From positions 14,654,501 to 14,718,500 of the forward strand of contig CM072338.1 in the NCBI GenBank assembly GCA_036874045.1: 64,000 nucleotides of DNA, given 5' to 3'. Of the stretch, positions 22,900 through 35,435 are shown piece by piece (positions within the stretch are counted from its first letter, which is position 1; the number at the start of each line of letters is the position of its first letter). This DNA comes from Cymodocea nodosa (taxonomy: Eukaryota; Streptophyta; Magnoliopsida; Alismatales; Cymodoceaceae). Under the pieces are notes generated by a model, which was given only the letters and a program-made list of their open reading frames with translations, was not told the origin of the DNA and did no database searches. Position numbers and translations under genes: made by a program.

Positions 22900-23495
22900 T
22901 TGTGATCTTATTAATCAAAGAAACAATAAAACACTTGATGGCGAGATTAGAGCAGATACATAGAATGAAGTAACCAACAATTACAATATTAAAACAAATG
23001 TTGGGCTTGAGAAAAAAAATGTTGATAGTCATCTAAAGATATGATAGCAAATGTATAAAAATTATATCAAGATCGTCAATCAAAATGGATGAGGATGAGA
23101 CTATATAAATAATCATACATCTATTTCTGATGAAATCTAGGAAGAATTTGTGAATGTGACTTTAATTATTATGATGCATATGTTTTTCTCTTATGTTACA
23201 TATACTTGATTTCATAGTCATTATATTTGTTCTTAATTTGTAGAGTCATTTTGGATGTGACACCTTAAAAGAAAAGTCTTGTACAATATATGAGCAGTTG
23301 AAGTTAATTTTTGAGACGAGTGTTGCTAGAAGAAAAACAGGCATAGTACGTATGGACTTTTATGAGATTGAAGTTGTTAATTTGAATAATGACATATCTC
23401 CATTGAATAACTTCAATAACATTTCATGTCCAATACCATCTAATGATGATATGTCAACAACACCATCACAAAAGTTGGATTCTAAAAAAAGGTAA
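22900..23495 (+). pseudogene. H1 ORF1: Myb/SANT-like DNA-binding protein remnant
   Basis: The reading NVGLEKKNVDSHLKI, then QMYKNYIKIVNQNG, parallels the H2 ORF1 block TKKNVESHIKTWQQMY. The C-terminal frame 23298-23495 (ETSVARRKTGIVRMDFYE) follows a GCDTLKEKSCTIYEQLK-like start. Known: Harbinger ORF1 proteins bind DNA and help import the transposase into the nucleus. Broken by several stops. Confidence 0.65.
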
Positions 23496-24199
23496 AAGTG
23501 AGCTCATCCTCATTTAAAATCATCTGAGAAGATGACAATATCAATTAAAGATATAGAAATAAACATAAAAGAATTTTATAAGAATATAAAGATTGTAATA
23601 GAACTAAAATATAGATAATGAAACGTATTGCCAAAGTTGAGGAAGAAAGAAATAGATTCTTAAAACTCTATAACATAATGAAAAAATAAATGAATTAAAC
23701 ATTATTCCTTTATTACTTGAACTAAGTGACTTAGATCGAGATGAAGTATATGATACAATAATGTTATTAGAAAATCATCAAAAATAAAGAATATTTTTAG
23801 GTTTACCTCAAGAGATGAGACTCACTTGGTTAAGACATAATCTAAATTGAAGAATGTTGTTGTTGTTAAGTAGTAAACATTGTTATTATTATTGAAGATA
23901 TTATTATGAATGTTGTTGATGTTAATGATATACCAGATAGTGTTTTATGTTGTTTAATGTTACGTATGTTTGATGATGTACCAAATATTTTTATTATGTT
24001 TTTATATGGATTGTTGTCATCATTTGATATAAATGTTATTGTTTATCTCTTTTTTTTGTAGGTTTTTTTAATTACTCAAATGAATATAAGTGCAAACATT
24101 AAACTTTTGAAAATACTCATAGAAGAGGAAGAGGTAGAATAAGAACAAATACTCATGTACCTAATGAAAGTATAGAAATCTTTTTGCAAGTAGTGTAAA

Positions 24200-25490
24200 T
24201 TATGTTGCAATGAGTACTTCTAGAATATATAGCAAAGAAGGACAAAAATACATTACTACGTTATTAGATCCATCTTTACCTAATCAAGTATATAATTATA
24301 GAAAATTTATAGAATGAGTTAATATATATTCTTTCACTTTTGTAGTTTTTTAATATGTGAAAGAGTAGTGTAAGATGGTAGATGTATGAATGTAGAAGAA
24401 AATGTGACAATATTTTTAGTTATAATTGGACAAAATCAGAGATATGATGTAACTACTAAGTGCTTTTGTTGATCTAGTTGGACAATTAGTAATACTTCAA
24501 TGAAATGTTAAATATAATATTGAAAGTAGGATATAAACTATTAGCCAAACAAGAATTATCAACTCTAGCATAAACTTAGAATGATTGACATATTTATCCT
24601 TATTTCAAGGTGAACTAACGTTATATTTCATTGTCTTTTTTAGCATTTAGATACATTATTATGTATATTCTTTTTTCTTTTAGGATTACACTAGAGCAAT
24701 TTATAGTACTTATGTTAAAGCTATAATTTATGATGAAAAAACTATAAGTTAGGAGGAATAGAAAAGGTAAATTATCATAAAATGTATTGACAACATGTAA
24801 TTTTGATATGAAAATTGTTTATGTCCTTAGTAGATGAGAATGATTGATAGTTGATGCTCATATTCTTAAAGATGCACTTTCTTGATGTAAAGCTTTTAAA
24901 GTTCCATTAGGTATGATACTAATAAAAATAATAGAAATACTTGTGTATAATAGAAATTACAGAATTAATGTTTCTAACATTATATTCAAAACTTCTATAT
25001 AAATTAGATAAATATTACTTCGTGGATGTTGGTTTTCCTAATAGGCTAGAATTTATTACACTATTTTGAAGTGTTAGATATCATTTGAATAACTATAATA
25101 TTTATAGACTTTCAATGAATGCAATTGAAAATTTCAATTACAGGCATTCACAATTAAAGACAGTAATTGAACGTACATTTGGAATAATTAAATATCAATT
25201 TTTAATTTTATGATGTTATATGTCATTTCCTTTTGAAACACAAGAAAAGATTATATTAGTATGTTTTTTAGTTCACAATTTTATTTGGAAAGTAGATAAA
25301 ACAGATTTACTTAAAAATCTTCAAGAAGAATTAGAAAGAATGTTAGATGATAACGTTTAACAAATTTTTATAGAAGAAGATGTATCTATTACTACTAGAT
25401 CAAGTTGAGATTATAAAAAATAAATTGTTCATACAATACGTAACAATATTTTAAGAGATACGTGGAATAATAAAAATGTATGAAATGTAT
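24200..25490 (+). pseudogene. H1 DDE transposase remnant (PIF/Harbinger)
   Basis: The N-terminal part reads TSRIYSKEGQKYITTLL, then YRKFIE. The catalytic core is recognisable: first block DYTRAIYSTYVKA at 24684, where the usual Asp is Tyr (codon TAT at 24702-24704). The second block YYFVDVGFPNRLEF (about 25015) keeps its Asp. The third block TVIERTFGIIKYQF (about 25160) keeps its Glu. The tail continues KIILVCFLVHNFIWK. Stops and frameshifts separate the blocks. Confidence 0.8.
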
Positions 25491-25795
25491 TTTATATTAT
25501 AACTATTGTCACAAATGATTTTATTTTATATTATTTATGATAAATTTTATTATTCACTATCTTGTAGACAAATGTAAAAAATATTTAATTTATTAATTTC
25601 AACATTTTTTATTTTATAAATAAACATACATATTTTATATTTTATGATTTTTTGTTATTTTATGTTTTATGTACAAACATCTTGATTTTTTATTGATTTT
25701 TCATTAATTTTTATTATTTTTCTTTCCATCATTTTCTATAGTATTTTGTCATTTTTTTCCCATCATTTTTTGAGTATACAAATACTCCTTAAAGT

Positions 25796-26850
25796 TAATA
25801 GAGATAAGGTTTTCTACCTTTGGTCCAAATAAATAGGACTTTTAACTTTAGCCATCGTCAATTTAGAATTCTTAAGGAGATGTTACAACTTAGAAAAACT
25901 GTATTTGAAATTCCAAATTCATGTCATTTGTTTTATCAAAAGAGGGTAAAATTTTCATTGCCTACGTTGTGTACAAAAATTAGTGAAAGAGGGGAAAAGG
26001 TTGTGGTTTGACTGAAGGAGTGAAAGAGGCCGAATTTAGATTAAGTGAACTGCTTTGACTATTTCCAACCAGAGCTGTTTGTGGTTGTCTTGGAAAAGAG
26101 ACCAAATCAAATTTCCTTTGAGAGCAATGAAAAAGGTTTTGAGGTTAATAATGCCCAAACTGTCAAAAGGTTTAAGCTTATTGATAAGATCCTATTTCAT
26201 GAGAGGACGTTTAGATTTCCCATCTTCTGAAACTTTCCAGAAAATTTTTTTCCATGTCTATCAATTGTTTTTTCCACCCAAATTGGAAGATGCATAGCAT
26301 GCAAGTAATAAGTAGGAATGATAGAATAGAATTAAGAAGAATAAGTCTCCCACACTAATATAAGTATTTGGTATATCATCCCTGAAGTCTTTTAGAAATT
26401 TTATCAATAACATTAGACCACTAGGCAAAAGATGCTTTTTTGTAACGAAGAGAAAGCCCTAAATAAGTGATAGGAAGTGTTTAGGCTTTACATTCCAAGA
26501 TATTACCAAAGGAGTTTGCAGAATCATTGTATAATTGAGTTCTATAAGAAAGGACTTAACAAAGTTGATTTTAAGTCTCTGAAAAATACAAAGAATTCTC
26601 TTGAAGTTAATAATGTTTCGATTAGAATGATCAAAGAAAAAAAATAGAATCATCTGCATCGGTTCTAAACTTCTACACCCAACTCGAGAGCACAAGGCAA
26701 GGAGTTTAATTAATCTCGGTTGTCTACTATGTATATGATGACCAGGAAAAAGAAACCATCCCAAAATATGATCGAACCAAAAATAGCTGAACATCTCGTT
26801 CACGCCAATTGCAACTTAACCATCTATTTCTAGATGTTATCATAAATTTG
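25796..26850 (-). mobile_element. LINE reverse transcriptase part, minus strand
   Basis: The frame 26803-26459 includes RSLEPMQMILFFFF, a decayed QFADDTILF box, then NIINFKRILCIFQ and LKINFVKSFL. Below it the thumb and connection continue (ASFA, SNVIDKI, GRLILLNSILSFL). It is 5'-truncated near 26850, about 270 bp downstream of the CIPK stop codon. The downstream half of the same LINE lies at 21748-21120. Confidence 0.72.
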
Positions 26851-27115
26851 TGCTGGCCAAAAACAAGGGTCATTGCTCTAGATCATATATACAGCATAAG
26901 TTCAAATTGCATTGTAAGTTTGCAACTTCTAGTACAGCCCGAATACATGAAATTGTCTTGAAAGTTGTAAATATGTCTCACATTTCGGAGTAGTCTTGCC
27001 TTACCTACCAATACGCTTGCAATGACGAGCAAAAACAATAGACTGGAACATTTCTAGGATTCTTCTTTACCATTTCTTTCTTTACAAGAGCCCAAAAAAA
27101 AAAGTTTGAAAAATA

Positions 27116-30100
27116 TCACACGGCAGCGACGGGCATTTCCCCACCCAATACCGGAATCTCCATGATATGAGGTTGGCAAGTCAAAAACGGTTGGCTTTTA
27201 CAGATGCCTAACTCGTTTGATAACTTGGTACACAACTGCGAATGAATACACATAACATGGTATATTAACGTAATGCATGATTTCAAGAACTGGAAAAATA
27301 CGATAAGCCTCTGTGGGAAATGAACCTTACCTCTCTGTATTGTGAGGAATCTCCATGTGATTTGCTCAGTGCAACCACAGACAAGGTTGGGCTTAGCTCA
27401 AACACCTGGATGAAGAAATCAAAATATGGTGATTGTTTAGGAGAATCTTCTCATTTGAATAAGGTAATGAAATATATATAAAACTACATTCAGAGATAAA
27501 TATTTTTCATTAATACTAAGTTGATCCTCTTTACAATCTTTTTCAACCAATTTTCCAGTCAGTTCATGTCACGAACAAACAAGTTATGCCAGTAAGATCC
27601 AAATACAAAGCTTCCCAATATATTTACCTCAGCAGAGGCAGAAAAAAGACCACCAGAATTCTTCGAACTCTTGCATGGTTTCATTAGCTTAAGCTGCAAA
27701 ATGAATAAAAATGGTTAAAATACTCACCAAGAATGATGATAATTTTGATCAGCAAAAACGCGGTAGCCACGTAAACATGCCTCTATATATTGAAATGACA
27801 ATACAGACCCTAGACGATCAAAAATGAAATGCTATGTGAGCTGTCTAACTACAGCATAACTTTGTAGACCCACGGTCCTAACATACAGAGATTATCATTT
27901 TTATGCACTGGTTGTCTATGTTAAGAACAATTCATGCAGCATATTAGACTCCTACGGTCAAGTTCTAGCATAGATTAGATCATGATAATCATCATAAAGA
28001 AACGATATCCAATCTAGTGGCACACTTATTTTATGACTGCATGCATTTTAGCATCAAACCTTTCCCATCCTTTTTTGAACTTGAAATCCTATCCCTGCTG
28101 CAATGCCCTCTATCTTTTCACATATATCTTTTGGACAGTGATTTGATGCAAACTTGACCTTTCTCTGAGAAGCATCCTGCAACATACAGAGCTTCATGAA
28201 TATCTAATATATACTGAAATTAGCAATTACAGTACAAAGTCACCAGGTGAACTTAACACTTAAAAAGGAAGGTTGTGCATTTTAAAGTAAGTTTTTTATA
28301 AAGGTGTAATCAATATTTAGATATGAAAAGAAATGGTAGTGCAACGGAGAAGTGAGCTTAGATTTCAATTCATGAGGTAAGGATTTGATTAGCTAATAAA
28401 GTATCAGGCTAAAGTATTGCATAGATAACCTCTTTCTCAAAGAACCCGGAAAGATCCAGAGATGATGACATGCCAATCAATTGAAAAGCATTGATGAGGC
28501 ACGGGATGTTTCTTTGGCCTTCCTCATCGTAATCCTTTTACAAAGAAAAAAGATACATTTAAATTTTTTGAGAACCAATCATAGAAAAAACTGATTAAAT
28601 GTTTCTGGCAAACACCAGGTAGGCTGAACTTTTAGCACCTCATTAATAAGGAATGCATCATTGTCAATATATATGTCTTTTTCATCATCAGGTATGGTTG
28701 GGATGTAATTTTGAACAAACCAATCATCTGATTTGATCTCATCAATGTTTATTCGAGTTTTTGGATTTGGATCAAGAATTCTCTTTATCATGTTCTTGGC
28801 ACCAGAGGAAAGCCACTTAGGTATCTGGACATCTCCTTTGAATATCTGAAAAACAACATAAAATTATAATCCATTTTTACTAAGTTATTTTGCATGAACT
28901 TAATAGTGCAAAAGTAACAGATACAGAACCAGATTGAAACAAATAAAAATGAACACAAATCTCTGGTTCATCTTCTAAAGATATTCATGAATACATTCTT
29001 TTTTATATGATATGTATAGCCTGTGTTTAAATCAAACAGATGAATGAAAAATGATGTTTACTAAATAAAGCTGTAGCCTATTTCATTCGAAAAAAGGCTG
29101 TAGCTCACTTCTATTACCTTTTGGTAGAGGACTGCAAGATTTCTGTCATCAAATGGGAGATAGCCCGTAAGAACAACATATAAGATAACTCCACAAGACC
29201 AGATATCTGACATAGCTCCATCATAGCCTCTATTCGTTAAAACCTAAATATAAATTAAAGATACTATCAATTAGATATTTTCTGCACATTCCAAACAAAG
29301 TTAACTGCTTCCAATTATGCACCTCAGGAGCAACGTAGTTAGGGCTTCCACATGTTGTATGTAGTAATCCATCATTCTGTAAAATCAGGATTTTTCAGTT
29401 ATAAAATGGAAAGTAGTAATTAAAATTCAGTCAAAAGAAAATACTACTAAGAAATCTTTTATTCAAAAACTTACACCAAGATGTTGTGGTAACGCACTTA
29501 GTCCAAAGTCAGATATCTTTATGTTACCTTCCAAATCAACGAGAATATTTTCAGGCTACAGAAGCAGAGGATAAGCATCAGATATAATGTCAAACAAGCT
29601 GATGATAAGCATCAGATATAATGGAAAACACAAGCTGAAGATTGAATAAATAAGTGTATCAAAGAGTTCCATGGTTTTCAAGCTTGACATGAATAATGGA
29701 CTTCTACGAAAGAGTGATAACAAAATTTCAGTTCACATAATTTTGTATTAAGTGTAAAAACAGAAAGGAATGCAGCCCTCAAATAGAATTTAGCATAGGT
29801 CAGTTTCAACCACTGACTAATTTGAGCTGCTAACAAGAAAATATATTCAGGTAAAATAGGCTGGTAATTTGCACTAGTCAAGAAGACATCTTCATCTTGG
29901 AATTCACTAATCTTTCAAGATATGATGTGACTTTAAAAGCAAATCCATGGACAACTTGTTGATTATGAAAAAAACCAAGCAACATCATATAGCTTCTGCC
30001 TCTTATGCAAATAAAAAGTGAAGTTAGTGGAACGTGGTTATCACCTTCAAATCTCTATGGTAGACACCCTTGTCATGACAGTAGCCTATAGCATCAATCA

Positions 30101-32631
30101 ACTGCTGAAATAACCTCCTGGCTTCATCTTCGTGGAACTTTCCCTTTTGTTCCTGCATGACTTAGTTTTAGGACTACAGAAATTTAACTAGATAATTTCT
30201 GTTCACTTGTTACATGTATTATAGGCTAGAGACTTACAATCTTATCAAATAATTCACCCCCTTTAACATACTCAAGAACCATGTAAATCTTAGTCTTGCT
30301 TGCCAACACCTGTAGAACAAATCATGTGACGGAAGAAGACAATTAAAGAAAACCCAATATAAACAAGTTGTATATATTCAAATGCAAGCATGGGAATCCT
30401 TAGGACATTGCCAATCGGATAAAAACTCCAAAAATTGCAGTGTGTCTGCTTTATAGTTGTGATCCATCACATTCCAATGAGGTGAGGGTACAAACATTTG
30501 TGACAAGTGGTATGATTATAAGAAATTGTGTAATATTTGTGATATGATTATTTCACATTATAAGTGTTCACTCTTGTAGAAAACTATGTGACCCATTCAA
30601 TCATTTCAAGCTACGAATGTAATTTTTGGGTTAATGATACTACCAAAATGAATACACTCTTCCTGACAGTGTATTTAACATTCATCAGTTAATTTATTCA
30701 TGCAACAGGGACCCTAATTTATCTAATATCTATCCATGCTTGTACCTAAAACCTTATGCATAGGATCAAGACTTTAAAAATCCAATTTAAAACCAAATGA
30801 TAGGTTTTACATCATATAAGCACAAGTTCTGTCCCTTTCATACCGACGTGGGACTTTTACTCAATGAATCATATAAGACTTGTAGCTTTATTTTTTATTT
30901 TATATGTTACAAGTAGCTTACACTGTGAATTTGCTCTGATGGAACGTGTAATTTTAACTTAAAATCAAGTGATAGTAAGCGATGAGTCCTACATCATATA
31001 ATCTAGATTCTTTTTCTTTACATCAATGTTAAAACTTGTGAAAACAACTAAACCATGCATAGGATGAAGTGCACCTTGTTGTGGCTTCTACTAAAAAGTC
31101 ATTACACGTCACAATACTTGATGAAAAATAGAAAAAAAAATAAAAAATTCTCGAAAAATAATAGTATTTGGAAATCTCGGTCCTGAGGTGTGCCATAAAA
31201 AAAGAGAGGATCACCAGAAGATGGATGGACTACTCCGGAAACCTCGGTAAGTTGCTTCGTCTACAAGCCCCGGAAAGTCTAAACCATCCAACACTAGAAG
31301 ACACCTACCGACACCCCCCTCCCCCCCCCCCCCCCCCCCCCCACACATACACACAAAAAAAAAAAAACCAGCAGGTTCATGCGATTACCTTTTTTTTTCC
31401 CTGAAACGGCGTTTATTTTATTGAAAACAATGTTTGCAGTTAAAAGGATAAATTTAAATGAATATATTTCTTTGGCAAATATACTTCTACAGATTTAATA
31501 AACAAATAGTCACATAATATATGTGAACTTAGACTACCCATAACACAAGCAGAAACCGGATGGTGGTTGACGTGAGCACTCAATTATTTGCTGGACAAAC
31601 AGAAGGAAGGGAGGGCTCAAGCATTAGATTCCAAATCCAAAACTGTTAATTATAGAATTCAGAATAGATTTAATGTTTAATTCATAGAAGATCATAATAT
31701 AGATTATCTTTAGACACTCTCAAGAGAACAAATCCATTTTTTGGGGATGTCATCGCCGGTTCGAAGAGTCGAACCTGCGACAGCAGAAGCAGTGAGATTT
31801 CTTCGCACCACCACCCTCCAGCACATGGTTGTGTGGGAAAGTAAGTCCTCTTGGTCCGACACTTTTGCCTAAATTGCCAGTTAATCCACCAAGGGAAAAA
31901 GGTCTACAGGTGCGGTATAACGCACTGGGATAGATACGGCGAGATGGTAGTAGACCCTGAAAAAGGTCCCCAGGACAGTGATGCTGCTTCTACAAGCTAG
32001 GGCCCCAAGGATCAGATCTCGCTTTACGACCTTGAAAGCCTTTTGGAAGTAAAGGTTCCAACACAAAAAGAAATTGATGAAGAAAGACGGGAGAAAAGCC
32101 GCTTCAGAAATTTTGGACAGGAAGAGGAGGAACAAGCAGGAGAGAGAGAGATGAACTGCTGAGGAAGAATAAGAGAATTAAGTCAGTGAATCAACCTCGT
32201 GGAGGCGAACGACGTTTGGATGCCTCAGCAGCTTCAATGTGCCAATCTCTCTCTTGATCTGCAACAAGCGAGAAAACTCAAAAATATTGGACTAAAAAAG
32301 CACTCTGGTGCATAAATCTGAGCTTCAAAGATGCATGAGGGAGAGAGGGAGGGAATTATCCATGTTGTCCCTCGTTCCACCACTTGCTAGTGAGAGGAAG
32401 GAAGGAAAGACGTTGGTGTGGGCGTACCTGGTCGTCGATCTTGAGGGCGAGAATCCGGTTCTTATCGAGAATCTTGATGGCGAAGGGCTGTCCGGTGAGG
32501 ACGTTCCTGGCGTGCTTGACCTTGCCGAAATTCCCCTCCCCTAGCGTCCTCCCTATCTCGTATTTGCCAATACTCATTCCCTTCCTCTTCTCCAGCTTCT
32601 TTTCCTCCAATCCAACAACTCCTCTCACCAT
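27116..32631 (-). CDS. CIPK1-like: CBL-interacting protein kinase, CIPK1/CIPK17 type, 13 exons
   Basis: Exons: 32631-32428, 32258-32196, 30309-30238, 30152-30045, 29555-29475, 29376-29323, 29243-29118, 28845-28639, 28534-28430, 28176-28060, 27693-27628, 27405-27331, 27235-27116 (TGA 27118-27116). All junctions are GT-AG and phase 0. The protein is about 465 residues; if exon 8 ends at 28630, it is 468. Known: SNF1-related Ser/Thr kinases activated by calcium-loaded CBL sensors in ion-stress and abscisic-acid signalling. Seen: Gly loop GEGNFGKV (31-38), Lys53, HRDLKPEN (145-152), DFG (165-167), APE (192-194), NAF motif INAFQLIG (319-326) and a PPI-type segment (345-375). All catalytic residues are intact. 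The start MVRG, the GEGNFGKVK loop and the acidic IPTIPDDE linker point to the CIPK1/17 group. Exact orthology is inferred. The first ATG was chosen because MVRG begins CIPK1 proteins; Met19 is an alternative. Confidence 0.95.
31314..31342. repeat. C homopolymer tract in CIPK intron 2
   Basis: A C-rich run ends in 22 uninterrupted C (31321-31342). The CIPK gene is on the minus strand, so its pre-mRNA carries a G22 tract. It lies in the 1,886-nt second intron. Confidence 0.95.
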
Positions 32632-32896
32632 TCAAATAGAGGAGGCTCGGAGCAGAGGAACCAAACCACCGCTGGCAGCAACGACAACAACAACAACAAT
32701 CTCCTTCTTTATCGTCAGCAGGATGAGTCGAAGGTGAGTAGTCTGTTTGCCGCGTTCCCTTTGGTTCTACCGCCAACGCCACCACCACAACCACAACCAC
32801 AACTACCTCCTCTCCTCCGCCGCCGCACTGTTTGTCTTCTGCTCCTCCCCTCCGCCCGCTTCTCGTCCGCCATTCGTCGCTGCTGCCGCTTGCCTT

Positions 32897-32904
32897 TATA
32901 ATCG
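32897..32904 (-). promoter_or_regulatory. Candidate TATA box of the CIPK gene
   Basis: TATAAAGG on the minus strand about 270 bp upstream of the CIPK start codon. The G+C-rich, CT-rich leader (32632-32870) between it and the ATG fits a 5' untranslated region. A second A+T-rich box (TATTTAATA) is about 75 bp further upstream. No transcript evidence. Confidence 0.4.
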
Positions 32905-33130
32905 GTTTGCCCACTCGTCCGCGTTCCCAACGACATTTTTGTTAAAAAAGAAAATTAATAATAACACGTCGCGTGATATTAAATATTTAAACGCTGTGAT
33001 GCAGGAAAAAAAATAGTGCCATATCGTGACAGGTGGTTGTTTCGTGTCGGCCCTTGGGTGTGAATTGGTGGAGGCGAGATCTCCGCCGTAAGACAATCGG
33101 AACTAAAGGCTCCGTATTGCACGTGCATGG

Positions 33131-33303
33131 ACACAATCGTAATTTGCCACGTTATCGAAAACTCGAAGAAAAATCGTGAATATCGTTATTTTAATTAACC
33201 GAAATTATTATATTAGAATCCACCGTCGTGATTCTTCACGTTATCGAAAAGTGAAGAAAAATCCTGAATATCGTTATTTTAATTAACCGAATTATTATAA
33301 TCG
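33131..33303. repeat. Two-copy tandem repeat upstream of CIPK, period 89 bp
   Basis: Both copies contain CACGTTATCGAAAA, GAAGAAAAATC-TGAA and TATCGTTATTTTAATTAACC; the core words start at 33148 and 33237. They lie about 500-670 bp upstream of the CIPK start codon. Confidence 0.85.
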
Positions 33304-34722
33304 AGGGACATAATTGAGATGATGTAGAATGAGATAAGAGAGAGAAAGGTGGGACCCGCTCCAGATAAAAATGTGACAAACGTAGTATATACATTAACAA
33401 AAAATTATTTGAAAATTTACTTGCAATCATCGTCTGCAAATTAAATTTTAAGAATAAAAAAAATTAATACGTAAAGTTCATTTTTATTTGAAAGTGTAAG
33501 CAGGTATAGGACTTTCAGAAAAGTAGACTAAATCTGGGAGGCTAATTTCAATTTAAAAAAAGTCACCATATTATAAACCAAACGAAAATTATGATTTTTT
33601 AAAAATTTTCATTGTAATGTATTTTTATTCTTAATTTTTAGAATTTTTGTTAATATATAAAATGTGGATGGAGAGGGACACAGGAAGGCCGACGATGGCC
33701 ACAAAATATTAATTATTAGTGACATTTAACTTTTAGGCGGAAAAAGGCCAGCCACCACAAAATAATCAAGTGGCCGCCACTTGCATGTATAACAAAAAAA
33801 AGTTTTCTTTTTTTTCAAAGATAAATAATAAAAAAGTTGCTGGAGCCGATCAACCCCAAGTTCTTTCGTGCGTGTGACAAATTTCTCGGCCTTCTGTGTC
33901 GACGGCAAAGTTTCCGTTCCTTTTGTTTTGCGGGCCACGCGGAACTCCCACGGAGGAATTGGCGTTTGAAAGATCAGTGAGCGGTGGTGTTACGCAACGA
34001 CCATGAGATGCTAAGGAGGAGGAGGAGGAGGACAATTTACGATTATAATCAACGTATGCGACCTCAACGATGGTGGTGATCATAATTGATGATGGCGACG
34101 ATGATGTGCACGGGAGTCCAACAAACGTTTTTTATATTGCAACAGCGGCGTTTCCTTCCACGGCTGGACGAGGTGTGCGTCAGAGGTCACGCGGGAACTT
34201 TGGGCCGTCGAAGCGGAGAACGATTGATGGAGCAGTAGCAGCAACTCCTCCGTCTCACTCACCAACAGATACATACATACATACATATATATATATATAT
34301 ATTATCAAATTATTATCATCGACGATCTACCAAATCCTCTGCAAGTTGCGACATTCAATTCGGTCCATCGGAAACGAGCCCACATGCGCGCTAACGTGGA
34401 ACGCCCCCGTCGTCACGGCTACGGGCCACCGGTCACCACCTCTCACCCCGTTGGCGACCCCGCCGCCGTCGTTGCACAAGTCCATCGCCAATGGAGTCTG
34501 GAGTGAGATTTTGTCAAACGTCGATGGAAAACGGAGTCTGTGGGGTGAGAATAATACCATTTCTTTCTCTTCTTTCATTTTTTTTGGTGCTGCGAAAAAA
34601 TTAATTTCTTAAACTTTATCTCGTGAAGTTGTTTCTTGCTCGTTTTAATCGTGAATTTCGATTTCACGAAAATTAAAAATTCAAAGCACGTGGAGATAAT
34701 CGATATAAATAATTGAGTTGAG

Positions 34723-34758
<36 letters not shown>

Positions 34759-35400
34759 CACGTTGAATTTGAAAATTTAATCATGTCATAATTAATTTGA
34801 AATTTAATGAAGGAACGTTAAATGCGTCTCACGTTTTCATGCAACATGATTTAACCAAAAATGATAGCATCCGTAATTTATTTTAAATTTTAAAATTTTA
34901 AAAATGTAATAAGCAACGATTGAATCGGAACGAGAGAATTCACATCTTTTAGGATGATGGCGATGGATCTGACGCCCGAGGAACATGGCACGTGGCCAAG
35001 CGTATTGGTCAAGATTCCAGTTTACTTCTCACCATTAAACAACCAAACTGGCGTGTGTTTGGTTGCCCAGTCGATATTTGATTTCCTTCTCACCCAAGAC
35101 AAAAAAAATGACACCCCACTACCACCGATGATTATGCTGAAACAGCGAGATAAATTAAAAAACTCCGACGATGAAATCATTGCCAGGGCCTGAAATTTCA
35201 AAGATAAGGAATGAAAAAAAAAATCAAGAAAGACACCAAGTAATCTTATAGTAGTACAGACATCCTGTCACGAATTACGTCAGACTCTTTTTTAACTCTC
35301 CACCTAACCAATCTTCTTTTTTTTTAAACAGAGTCTACTTAACCGATCGTTTACAAATAAGATTTTTTTAAAAAAATTATTATAATTGTTCCTTGACGTG

Positions 35401-35435
<35 letters not shown>

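Larger units (their letters stand above)
21749..25791 (+). mobile_element. PIF/Harbinger element H1 (decayed, about 4.0 kb)
   Basis: The right end (reverse complement GGAGTATTTGTATACTC) and the left end (AATTTGTATTTCTC at 21749) share ATTTGTAT-CTC. TAA (21746-21748) and TTA/TAA flank the ends, as expected for Harbinger. Order inside: C-rich leader 21800-22110, a 24-nt T run (22233-22256), Myb/SANT-like ORF1 remains (22900-23500) and DDE transposase remains (24200-25490). Both coding parts have many stops. Its 3' 350 bp is closely matched by the MITE at 36.98-37.60 kb. Confidence 0.78.

Noticed and set aside
32308..33016. Frames on both strands across the first CIPK exon and leader
   Set aside because: They overlap the CIPK exon in other frames or lie in its G+C-rich leader, and have only Arg/Gly- or Thr-rich text.
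34070..34612. 180-residue frame on +
   Set aside because: It runs through a CATA/TA microsatellite (translated as repeated Tyr/Ile/His) and shows no domain.
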